Source: CAYYJM01 sp964471755 (GTDB lineage Bacteria; Planctomycetota; Planctomycetia; Gemmatales; Gemmataceae). From it: DNA of 31,976 bases. Under the pieces are notes generated by a model. The model made no database searches and was not told where the DNA came from. It was given only the letters and a program-made list of their open reading frames with translations. Below are positions 7,698 to 15,508 of this stretch, one piece after another; the first letter of the stretch is position 1; the number at the start of each line of letters is the position of its first letter. The position numbers were made by a program, and so were the translations under genes. The stretch is taken from assembly GCA_964471755.1 (NCBI GenBank), contig CAYYJM010000039.1, positions 1-31,976 of the forward strand, written 5' to 3'.

Positions 7698-7846
7698 TCC
7701 CTACCAGCCCCTTCGTTCTTGCATCGAATCGGCGGCGTCCTCGCGTCTCGTGACGGAGCCGGCGTTCGACCACAACTTCCGCTCGCATTCCTCCAGACCA
7801 GGACCAGACCAGACGCCGTCCAGGCGGCGGGAAGGGCCATGAACCC

Positions 7847-9355
7847 ATGAACATGACAGCGATCCGGGACGCGCTTCTGCGCGTCCTGACCGGGGCCAGG
7901 CGGCTGGCCCTCTCCCTGGCCCTGATCGGTGCCGGGGCGATACTCGGTTACGCCGGCCTGCGCTGGACCGGCGGCGCGGTTCCGCCGGCTCACGCGGCCG
8001 AGACACCGACCGAGACCCCCGAAGCGAAGGGGGAAAAAGGCATCGTGCGGATGCCGGAGGCCAGGTGGCCGGTGGCGGGCATCCGCATCGCGTCCGCCGG
8101 CTACGCCCCATTCACGGAACACCTCCAACGAACCGGTCGGCTAACGCTGAACGAGACGCGCATGGCCCATCTCGCCCCGCTGGCGGAAGGGGTCATCCGC
8201 GAGGTCAAGGTTCGCCTGGGCCAGGATGTCCGGGCCGGCGACGTTCTCGCAGTGATCGACTCGCGCGAGGTCGGCCAGGTCAAGCTCGAACTGGCCAGGG
8301 CCCGACTGGCGTCGGCGACCGCGGAGGCACGCCACGCCTGGACGCAACAGACCAGCCGGAATGCCGGCGAACTGGTCGCAGCGATGACCGCCGGAACGCC
8401 CCTGACTGACCTGGAGAATGGCTTCAAGAATCGCCCCATCGGCGACCTACGCCAGCAACTCGTCACGACGTATAGCCGCTGGGTCCAGGCCCGAACGAAG
8501 TTCCAGACGGTAAGCCAGCCGAGCCTTCAGGCCGTACTGCCAAAGACGAACCTGATCCGGACCCGGTCGGAATACGAGGTCGCCGGGGCCGCCTTCCGGG
8601 CCCTGTGCGAGGAGGTCGCCTTCCAGGCGAAGCAGCAGGTTCGCACCAGCGAGGCGGGGGTGCGCGACGCCCAGACTGCTGAGGCCCTCGCTCGAGCCCG
8701 CCTGCTCATGCTCGGCTACACCGCCCGCGAGGTCAATGCCCTTGATCCGGTCGCCGAGGGGGCGGCCGTCTCGCTCTACTCGATCCGGGCCCCGTTCGAC
8801 GGAACGATCGTCGAGCAGCACGCTGTCCTGGCCGAGCGTGTCGGCCCGGATCTCCAGATGTTCCGCCTGGCCGACCTGTCCACGCTCTGGCTGCGGGCCG
8901 ACATCCCGCAGAAGGACCTCGCCCTGATCCACGGTCTGGCCGGGGGCAAGATTCGCTTCCGGACGGCCGACGGAGCGGGGACGGATCGACAAGGCGTGGT
9001 CTTCTACACCGGCGACGTGGTCGATGAGCAAACCCGCACCGTGCCGCTGACGGCGACGGTCGCGAATCCGGGGCGAGACCTCAAACCGGGAGTCTTCGTC
9101 GAGGTCGAGTTGGAGCAGGCCGGTGCGATGGCGATCCAGGTTCCGGAGACAGCGATCCAGCGCGACGGGGCCCAGCCCTTCGTCTTCGTCCATGAGGAGG
9201 GGGACGCCTTCCGGCGCGTGGACGTGACGATCGCTCGGACTTCGGGCGGCGTTGCCGAGGTCGCTCGCGGTTTGCAACCGGGCCAACCGGTCGTCGTCGC
9301 GGGCGGCTTCGTCCTGAAATCGGAACTGTTCAAGGACCAGATGGCTGGGGATTGA
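7847..9355 (+). CDS. RND efflux periplasmic adaptor (CzcB/CusB-like)
   Basis: A 502-residue membrane-fusion protein of heavy-metal RND pumps, linking the inner-membrane pump to an outer-membrane channel and probably handing over metal. An N-terminal membrane anchor (about 18-40) precedes a linker. The lipoyl half-motif is G-V-I-R-E-V-K-V-R-L-G-Q-D-V-R-A-G-D-V-L (near 113-132). A long alpha-hairpin spans about 140-290, then comes the second lipoyl half, I-R-A-P-F-D-G-T-I-V-E. The beta-barrel holds T-L-W-L-R-A-D-I-P and the membrane-proximal domain includes L-K-P-G-V-F-V-E-V. The hairpin is long for a CusB-like protein. The pump gene follows after 33 bases. No metal-binding His/Met cluster fixes the substrate. 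Confidence 0.9.
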   Translation: MNMTAIRDALLRVLTGARRLALSLALIGAGAILGYAGLRWTGGAVPPAHAAETPTETPEAKGEKGIVRMPEARWPVAGIRIASAGYAPFTEHLQRTGRLTLNETRMAHLAPLAEGVIREVKVRLGQDVRAGDVLAVIDSREVGQVKLELARARLASATAEARHAWTQQTSRNAGELVAAMTAGTPLTDLENGFKNRPIGDLRQQLVTTYSRWVQARTKFQTVSQPSLQAVLPKTNLIRTRSEYEVAGAAFRALCEEVAFQAKQQVRTSEAGVRDAQTAEALARARLLMLGYTAREVNALDPVAEGAAVSLYSIRAPFDGTIVEQHAVLAERVGPDLQMFRLADLSTLWLRADIPQKDLALIHGLAGGKIRFRTADGAGTDRQGVVFYTGDVVDEQTRTVPLTATVANPGRDLKPGVFVEVELEQAGAMAIQVPETAIQRDGAQPFVFVHEEGDAFRRVDVTIARTSGGVAEVARGLQPGQPVVVAGGFVLKSELFKDQMAGD

Positions 9356-9388
9356 CCTCGCCACCCACCCTGCTCTCGGAGACGAACC

Positions 9389-12300
9389 GTGGTCGGCAAG
9401 CTGATCGATCTGGCCCTGGACAACCGCTTCGTCGTCATCCTGGCCAGCCTGCTGCTCGTCGTGGCCGGCTTCTGGGCGATGACGCTTCTGCCGGTGGACG
9501 CCGTCCCGGACGTGACAAACGTTCAGGTCCAGGTCATGACGACCGCCCCGGCCCTCGGCCCCGAGGAGACCGAGCAGTTCATCACCTTCCCGGTCGAGAC
9601 GGCCATGAGCGGCATCCCGCGCGTCGAGGAGATCCGCTCCGTGTCGCAGTTCGGCCTGTCGGTCGTCACGGTCGTGTTCGAGGAGGGCACCGACATCTAC
9701 TGGGCGCGCCAGCAGGTCGGCGAGCGGCTGCAGTCGGCTCGCCAGAACATCCCGACCGGCATCCCCGCTCCGGAGATGGGGCCGATCGCCACCGGCCTGG
9801 GCGAGATCTATCAGTTCGAGGTACGCTCGAAGCCGGGGCACCGCCACACGCTCATGCAGCTCCGTGAGGTTCTCGACTGGCAGATCGCCTACCAGCTCCG
9901 GAGCGTGCCCGGAGTGATCGAGGTGAACGTGACCGGCGGCGAACTCCGGGCCTACGAGGTCCAGATCGATCCCAACCGCCTGCTCGATCACGGCATCGCC
10001 CTCTCGCAGGTGTTCGACGCGCTGCGGGCAAACAACGCCAACGAGGGCGGCGGCTACCTGATCCTCCACTCCCAGGAGCAGCGCATCGTTCGCGGCGAGG
10101 GGCTCATCGCGTCGCTGGACGACGTGCGCAACATCGTTCTCGACTCGCGGCGGGGGGGCACGCCGGTCTATCTGCATCAGGTCGCCGACGTACGCTTCGC
10201 TCCGGTCATTCGCCAGGGAGCCGTGACGCGCGACGGTCGGGGCGAGGGGGTCATCGGCATCGTCATGCTCCTGGCCGGGGAGAACTCCCGCGTCGTCGTC
10301 CAGCGCGTCACGGAGAAGATGGCCGAGATCGAGAAAACCCTCCCCGAAGGGATCATGGTCGAGGCGTTCTACGACCGCACCGAACTGGTCCAGAAAACGG
10401 TCCACACGCTGACGAAGAACCTGATCGAGGGTGGGGCCCTGGTCATCATCGTTCTGCTCGTCCTGCTCGGCAGCTTCCGGGCCGGCCTGATCGTCGCGCT
10501 GGCCGTGCCGCTGTCCATGCTCGGAGCGTTCGTCGGCATGGTCTACGCCAACCTGTCCGGCAACCTGATGAGCCTCGGCGCGATGGACTTCGGTCTGATC
10601 GTCGATGGCTCGGTCGTTCTGATCGAGAACGTCGTCCGCCGGGTGGCCGAGCATCGGCACGAACACAAGGTCGATCGCGCTCCGGTCGAGGTCGTCCGGG
10701 ATGCGTGCAAGGAGGTGGCCCGGCCGGTCCTGTTCGGCGTCGGCATCATCCTGCTCGTCTACCTGCCGATCCTGACGCTGCGCGGCCTGGAAGGGAAGAT
10801 GTTCAAGCCGATGGCCTTGACGGTCATCTTCGCCCTGTTGACCTCGCTGGCGCTGGCTCTGACACTGATGCCGGTTCTGGCGTCGATCTTCCTGCGCAGT
10901 GTCAGCGAACACGAACCGTTCCTGGTCCGCTGGGTGAAGTCGATTTACCAGCCGGCCCTGCGTGCGGTGATCGATCGGCCGCGAATCATCCTCGCCAGCA
11001 CCGGGGGAGCCTTCCTGGTTAGCATCGTGCTGGCCGCCACGCTCGGGGCGGTTTTCATCCCGAAGCTCGACGAGGGCTCGATCGCCATCCAGGCCGTCCG
11101 CCTGCCGAGCGTCGCGCTGGAAACGTCTGTGGCGATGACCACCCAGATCGAGAAGTGTTTGCTGAAGTTCCCGGAGGTCGAGTCGGTCATCTGCAAGACC
11201 GGTCGGCCAGAGATCGCCAATGACCCCATGATGGTCAACCTGACGGACATCATGGTGACACTCAAGCCGCCGGAGACGTGGCGGTTTCACACCAAGGACG
11301 AACTGGTCACGGCGATCGAGACGGCGCTGGAGGACGAGGTGCCGGCGAACGTGTACAGCTTCTCGCAGCCGATCGAGCTGCGCGTCGCCGAGCTGGTCGC
11401 TGGCGTGAAATCCGACATCGGCATCAGCCTGTACGGTGACGATCTGAAACTGCTTCAGGAGAAGGGAGAAGAGATCGTCCGGGTGCTGAACGGCGTGCCC
11501 GGAGCGGCGGACGTTCAGGCCGAGCAGACCGGCGGTCTGCCGTTCCTGCGCGTGGTCATCCAGCGGAACCAGATCGCCCGGTACGGGATCAATGCCCGCG
11601 ACGTGCTGGACGCCGTGGCCGCGATCGGCGGACGCGAGGTGGGCCAGGTGTTCGAGGGACAGCGGCGCTTCCCGCTCCAGGTTCGGCTCGGTCCGGACTG
11701 GCGTCAGGATCTCGACCGTATCCGGCAGATCAAGATCGCCGACCGCCAGGGCCGACAGATCCCGATCGATCAGCTCGCCGACCTGCGTATGGAAGACGGC
11801 CCGGCCCAGATCAGCCGGGACGCCATCCGCCGGCGGACGATCATCCAGTGCAACGTCCGCGGTCGGGATCTGGCCGGGTTCGTCGCCGACGCCCAGCGGG
11901 CGGTCGAGCGCGGCGTGAAGCTTCCAGCCGGCTACTCGCTGACATGGGGCGGTCAGTTCAAGAACCTGCAAGAGGCGAGCGGGCGTTTGTTGATCGCCGT
12001 TCCGATCGCTCTGTTCCTGATCTTCGCCATGCTGCATCTGTCGTTCAACTCGATGCGTCTGGCGGCGTTGATCTTCCTGAACGTGCCGCTGGCGGCGACC
12101 GGTGGCATCTTCGCATTGTGGCTGCGGGGTCTGCCGTTCTCGATCTCGGCCGGGGTCGGTTTCATCGCCCTGTTCGGGGTGGCGGTCCTCAATGGCGTCG
12201 TCCTGCTGACATACGTTGTCGAACTGCGCAAGAGCGGCCTGGCCCCTGCCGAGGCGGCGTTCGAGGGAGCGCTGATCCGAATCCGGCCGGTGCTGATGAC

Positions 12301-12517
12301 GGCCCTGGTCGCCATGCTCGGCTTCGTGCCGATGGCCCTCTCGCACAGTTCCGGGGCTGAGGTTCAGCGGCCGCTGGCGACCGTGGTCATTGGCGGCCTG
12401 GTCTCCTCCACCCTGCTGACCCTGTTCGTGCTGCCGGCCCTCTACCGCTGGTTCGATCCGATGGAGGTGACGCCGGATGTGACGGCAGGGGTGACGCCGG
12501 AAGTGAGCCAGAACTGA
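9389..12517 (+). CDS. czcA: Heavy-metal efflux RND pump (CzcA family)
   Basis: A 1042-residue inner-membrane proton/metal antiporter of the HME-RND family. It has the standard layout: one N-terminal span, a large periplasmic loop, TM2-7, a second loop and TM8-12. The family motif D-F-G-L-I-V-D-G-S-V-V-L-I-E-N is at 400-414, keeping Asp400, Asp406 and Glu413, which correspond to residues needed for proton coupling in CzcA. V-P-D-V-T-N-V-Q-V-Q near the start and E-V-N-V-T-G-G in the porter domain are also HME-typical. It starts with GTG at 9389, after the adaptor. The substrate is probably a divalent cation (Zn, Co, Cd or Ni), but Cu/Ag cannot be excluded. Confidence 0.95.
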   Translation: MVGKLIDLALDNRFVVILASLLLVVAGFWAMTLLPVDAVPDVTNVQVQVMTTAPALGPEETEQFITFPVETAMSGIPRVEEIRSVSQFGLSVVTVVFEEGTDIYWARQQVGERLQSARQNIPTGIPAPEMGPIATGLGEIYQFEVRSKPGHRHTLMQLREVLDWQIAYQLRSVPGVIEVNVTGGELRAYEVQIDPNRLLDHGIALSQVFDALRANNANEGGGYLILHSQEQRIVRGEGLIASLDDVRNIVLDSRRGGTPVYLHQVADVRFAPVIRQGAVTRDGRGEGVIGIVMLLAGENSRVVVQRVTEKMAEIEKTLPEGIMVEAFYDRTELVQKTVHTLTKNLIEGGALVIIVLLVLLGSFRAGLIVALAVPLSMLGAFVGMVYANLSGNLMSLGAMDFGLIVDGSVVLIENVVRRVAEHRHEHKVDRAPVEVVRDACKEVARPVLFGVGIILLVYLPILTLRGLEGKMFKPMALTVIFALLTSLALALTLMPVLASIFLRSVSEHEPFLVRWVKSIYQPALRAVIDRPRIILASTGGAFLVSIVLAATLGAVFIPKLDEGSIAIQAVRLPSVALETSVAMTTQIEKCLLKFPEVESVICKTGRPEIANDPMMVNLTDIMVTLKPPETWRFHTKDELVTAIETALEDEVPANVYSFSQPIELRVAELVAGVKSDIGISLYGDDLKLLQEKGEEIVRVLNGVPGAADVQAEQTGGLPFLRVVIQRNQIARYGINARDVLDAVAAIGGREVGQVFEGQRRFPLQVRLGPDWRQDLDRIRQIKIADRQGRQIPIDQLADLRMEDGPAQISRDAIRRRTIIQCNVRGRDLAGFVADAQRAVERGVKLPAGYSLTWGGQFKNLQEASGRLLIAVPIALFLIFAMLHLSFNSMRLAALIFLNVPLAATGGIFALWLRGLPFSISAGVGFIALFGVAVLNGVVLLTYVVELRKSGLAPAEAAFEGALIRIRPVLMTALVAMLGFVPMALSHSSGAEVQRPLATVVIGGLVSSTLLTLFVLPALYRWFDPMEVTPDVTAGVTPEVSQN

Positions 12518-12521
12518 GCAG

Positions 12522-12550
12522 TTGCGACGCCGGTCTGTGGGCGATATCCT
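12522..12550 (+). promoter_or_regulatory. Candidate sigma-70 promoter of the alpha/beta hydrolase
   Basis: TTGCGA, a 17-base spacer and TATCCT start five bases after the czcA stop. Each hexamer matches four of six consensus positions. A start near 12557 would leave a short leader with the GAGGAGG ribosome site, suggesting expression independent of the pump. Confidence 0.45.
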
Positions 12551-12573
12551 CGGGCGATGAGGAGGACCGCGCC

Positions 12574-13308
12574 ATGAGACCGACCCTGTGCCTGCTGCAC
12601 GCCTTTCCGCTATCGGCCGAGATGTTCGCCGGTCAGCGGGCGGCCCTGGCCGATGTCGCCGACGTGGTCACGCCGAATCTGCCCGGATTCGGCGGCACCG
12701 CGCCCCTGTCGCCCTCGACGATCGACGGCATGGCTCGATCGGTCGAGCAGGCCCTGGCCGGGCGTGATCCGCGGGCTCCGCTCGTCGTCGGTGGCGTGAG
12801 CATGGGCGGTTACGTCGCCCTGGCCTTCGCCCGGCAGTTCGCCCGAGAACTGGCCGGTCTCGTGCTGATCGACACGCGAGCCGAGCCGGACGACGACACC
12901 GCTCGGGCCGGACGTGATCGGAACATCGCCCTGGTGCGTGAGAAAGGGCTGGAGCCGCTCATCGAGGCCATGCTGCCGCGTCTGCTGGGCGAAACCACGC
13001 GACGCGATCGCCCGGACGTGGTCGAGCAGGTCCGCCGACTCGCACAGACCCAGTCGCCCGAGGGCGTCGTCGCCGGCCTGGAGGCGCTGCGAGATCGGGC
13101 CGACGCCCGGCCCGCACTGCCTGGCATCATCGTGCCGACCCTGCTCCTCTACGGAGCCGAGGATCAGTTGACGCCGCCGAGCGTGGGCGAAAGCCTGGCC
13201 GCCACCCTCAAGGGACAGCTCGTTGTCATCCCGCGCGCCGGCCACCTGCCGAACCTGGAGACGCCGACCGAGTTCAACACTGCCCTGCGAACCTTCCTGA
13301 AACGATGA
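12574..13308 (+). CDS. Alpha/beta-fold hydrolase
   Basis: A 244-residue cytoplasmic alpha/beta hydrolase with the full catalytic triad: nucleophile Ser76 in the elbow G-V-S-M-G-G, Asp197 in L-L-Y-G-A-E-D-Q-L-T-P-P, and His224 in R-A-G-H-L-P-N-L-E. The oxyanion loop H-A-F-P-L-S is at the N-terminus. The closest general type is the esterase/lactonase group (3-oxoadipate enol-lactonase-like), but the substrate cannot be read from sequence. A very good GAGGAGG precedes the ATG. It has its own candidate promoter and ends inside an inverted repeat shared with the convergent cytochrome gene. Confidence 0.88.
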   Translation: MRPTLCLLHAFPLSAEMFAGQRAALADVADVVTPNLPGFGGTAPLSPSTIDGMARSVEQALAGRDPRAPLVVGGVSMGGYVALAFARQFARELAGLVLIDTRAEPDDDTARAGRDRNIALVREKGLEPLIEAMLPRLLGETTRRDRPDVVEQVRRLAQTQSPEGVVAGLEALRDRADARPALPGIIVPTLLLYGAEDQLTPPSVGESLAATLKGQLVVIPRAGHLPNLETPTEFNTALRTFLKR

Positions 13309-13335
13309 ACGACCGGCCGGATTCATCGTTCATCG
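13303..13335. terminator. Bidirectional terminator between convergent genes
   Basis: A perfect 10-bp stem (CGATGAACGA / TCGTTCATCG) with a 13-base GC-rich loop overlaps the stop codon of the hydrolase and ends two bases before the stop of the cytochrome gene. The sequence after the stem is T-rich on the plus strand (TTCTATT), and TTTCAG follows on the minus strand, so it can serve both genes. Confidence 0.65.
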
Positions 13336-13337
13336 TT

Positions 13338-15422
13338 CTATTCGGGTGGATACTGGATCGTGTCGCCCTGTCGCAGATATTGCCAGATCGCCTCGACCTG
13401 CTTCTCGCTGTCGCCGTCGAAGAACTGATCGAGCAGACTCTTCTTGCCCGGCTGGAACACGGCCGGCATCTTCGTGCCCGGCTCGACACGGAGCGGACTG
13501 TAGACCCAGCGTTCGTAGTAGTCGCGCGTCAGCCGATCGCGGACGTACTGGAAGTTGATGCCGGGAGCCTCGAACGCGGCCTCAGCCACCGACTTGCCGA
13601 CGTTGTGGCACGCGACACAGCCCCAGTTCTTGCGGGCGCACAGTTCCCGGCCGACCGCAGCCGACTTCGCGTCCACCGGCGGCTGTGGCGGACTCTTCGG
13701 CGGGCGGCCATGCTGGAGAACGAGGCCCGTGGCGACCTGGTCCATCGGCCCGGTGAAATGCGGCATGCGGGCTCGCAGGTAAGGCCGTGGCTTGTACGCG
13801 ATCTTGCCGGTCAGGAATGCCGTCAGCCACTCGGGGCGAAGTTTCTCGCCCGTCCAGGTCAGCGGCGGCCGCTGCTGCACGGCTGGGTACGGCTGACCGA
13901 TCGGGTCCTTCTCCGGGTCGTTGCCGGGGAACTGGAACAGGAGCGAATCGCTCTCGTCGCGCAGTCGGGACCAGGCGTCCTCCCGGCCGTCGCGCTGGTG
14001 ACAGGCAGCACAGCGCAGACGAACCATCGTCCGCTCCGCCAGGTCGATCGGCGAGTCGTGTCGGAGCAGTGTTGAGCCGTCGGCCAGGACCGCTCGCAGG
14101 GCCTCGCGCTGAGGTGGTGACAGGGCGTACGCAGGCGCTTTGCCGCCGGCCTTGACCTCCGCACCCAGACAGCCGGCATCGAGTTTCTTCAACTCGGCGA
14201 GCGTCGGAGCGATGACAGGTGACAGCTTCTTATCATCGCCCACGGCATGGCAAGACAGGCAGCCCTTGCTGGCGAGCAGTTCTTTGCCGCGAGCGGCGTC
14301 GCCCTTCGCGTAGGGAGCATCGCTCACCTTCGTCTGCGAGGTCTTCAGCAGAAAGGCGGCGAGGTGGTTCGCCTCGGCGACGCTCAGGCCGAAGTTTGGC
14401 ATGCGAATCCACTGGTAGTGAGCGGTCGGTTCACGCAGAAACGCACGCAGGGCAGCCGGCTTCCACTTCGCGGCGACGTACCGCAGTGGTAGGCGGTCGA
14501 AATCCGTGTCCGTCAGTTCCTCCTTACTCGGCATCAGGTGGCACGCCACGCAGCCGAGATGAGCGAACAGACGGGCCCCCTGGTTGACCGCCTCCTCGGC
14601 GGCCGGTTCCTCCCGCTCCGGACCGGCACCGAGCGTGACGAGGTAGGCGGCAAGATCGCGTGCTTCCGGCCCTGGGCCGTTTGTCGATGCCGCGAGCAGT
14701 TGTGGCATGGCTGCCTGCGGTCGAAGCGCATGGGGATTCTGGATCCAGTGAGCCAGCCAGCGCTCGTTCACCCGACCGCCGACCTTCGCCAGCCTCGGGG
14801 CGTCGGACGCGAACTCGGGCATCGCCGTGTCCTTGAGGGCGTGGCACTTCACGCAGTGCAGATGGGCTGTCAGGGCACGGCCTTCGCGGATCTTCGCACC
14901 GGTCTGCTCCTCCTGCGTGGCGGCGTGCCGGGCGAAGGTGAAAGCAACCGGCTCACGCACGAAATTCTCTCCCTTCCAGGACAATCGGAGGGTCGCGTCG
15001 CCCGTCGCCGGAGCCTCATATTCGACCGTCAGCGGTGTCGGCTCACCGGGCACCTCGATCTTCTTGCCCGGAGTTTTCGAGAAGTCCTCGCCGGACAGGT
15101 CGAGCAACACCTGATTCTTGAGCTTGACGAGGAGCTTGCCGCGCCCCTCGGCCGAGAAGGTCAACTCCTCGGGCAACTCGAACTGAAGATCGCCCTGCCA
15201 GGTCGCCCGGAACGCCCCGGCCGGCACGAACGGCGACGGCCGGGTCCCCGCTGGAACGTACAGGGCGACGAGTCGAGCGATCGTTGTATCCTTCGCTGTC
15301 CCGTTGGCGAGGGTGAGGCGAAAGCCCGGTTGATTCTCGTCGTCTTGCTGACGGGCGGTGACCGGCAGAAGTGACAGCACGGCGAACAGGGCGACGATCG
15401 GCAGGAGGAAACGCAGGTGCAT
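13338..15422 (-). CDS. Secreted five-haem cytochrome c with N-terminal PA14-like region
   Basis: A 694-residue exported protein. The signal peptide covers about 1-23. Residues 35-165 look like a PA14-type beta-sandwich (F-R-A-T-W-Q-G-D-L-Q-F-E, L-R-L-S-W-K-G), a fold that in related proteins binds sugars. Five C-x-x-C-H haem sites follow: 190-194, 291-295, 388-392, 471-475 and 602-606. Met-Pro tracts (A-M-P-Q near 239, R-M-P-N at 341, R-M-P-H at 553, K-M-P-A near the end) are likely axial ligands. It probably carries electrons from a periplasmic oxidation, and its neighbours support this: a beta-propeller protein and a ThuA-like protein lie upstream on the same strand. It could equally be a dehydrogenase subunit. 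Confidence 0.88.
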   Translation of the reverse strand: MHLRFLLPIVALFAVLSLLPVTARQQDDENQPGFRLTLANGTAKDTTIARLVALYVPAGTRPSPFVPAGAFRATWQGDLQFELPEELTFSAEGRGKLLVKLKNQVLLDLSGEDFSKTPGKKIEVPGEPTPLTVEYEAPATGDATLRLSWKGENFVREPVAFTFARHAATQEEQTGAKIREGRALTAHLHCVKCHALKDTAMPEFASDAPRLAKVGGRVNERWLAHWIQNPHALRPQAAMPQLLAASTNGPGPEARDLAAYLVTLGAGPEREEPAAEEAVNQGARLFAHLGCVACHLMPSKEELTDTDFDRLPLRYVAAKWKPAALRAFLREPTAHYQWIRMPNFGLSVAEANHLAAFLLKTSQTKVSDAPYAKGDAARGKELLASKGCLSCHAVGDDKKLSPVIAPTLAELKKLDAGCLGAEVKAGGKAPAYALSPPQREALRAVLADGSTLLRHDSPIDLAERTMVRLRCAACHQRDGREDAWSRLRDESDSLLFQFPGNDPEKDPIGQPYPAVQQRPPLTWTGEKLRPEWLTAFLTGKIAYKPRPYLRARMPHFTGPMDQVATGLVLQHGRPPKSPPQPPVDAKSAAVGRELCARKNWGCVACHNVGKSVAEAAFEAPGINFQYVRDRLTRDYYERWVYSPLRVEPGTKMPAVFQPGKKSLLDQFFDGDSEKQVEAIWQYLRQGDTIQYPPE

Positions 15423-15454
15423 GAGAAATCTCGTTGGAATCGGAGAGCCCGCGT

Positions 15455-15486
15455 CGCGAGTGAGGGAGTTCGTTCCCTGGCTCGCG
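15455..15486 (-). other. Intercistronic hairpin before the cytochrome gene
   Basis: CGCGAG (15455-15460) pairs with CTCGCG (15481-15486), and inside it AGGGA (15463-15467) pairs with TCCCT (15474-15478), leaving a 2x2 internal loop and a six-base GTTCGT loop. It sits between the propeller gene and the cytochrome gene. There is no T run, so mRNA processing, stability or attenuation is more likely than full termination. Confidence 0.5.
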
Positions 15487-15508
15487 TTGCAGGCTCAGTC
15501 GCGGAAAC

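Noticed and set aside
8447..12346. 1299-codon open frame on the minus strand
   Set aside because: It is antisense to the adaptor and CzcA genes, is Asp/Arg/His/Gln-rich without any domain, and arises from GC-rich codon bias; the plus-strand genes are unmistakable.
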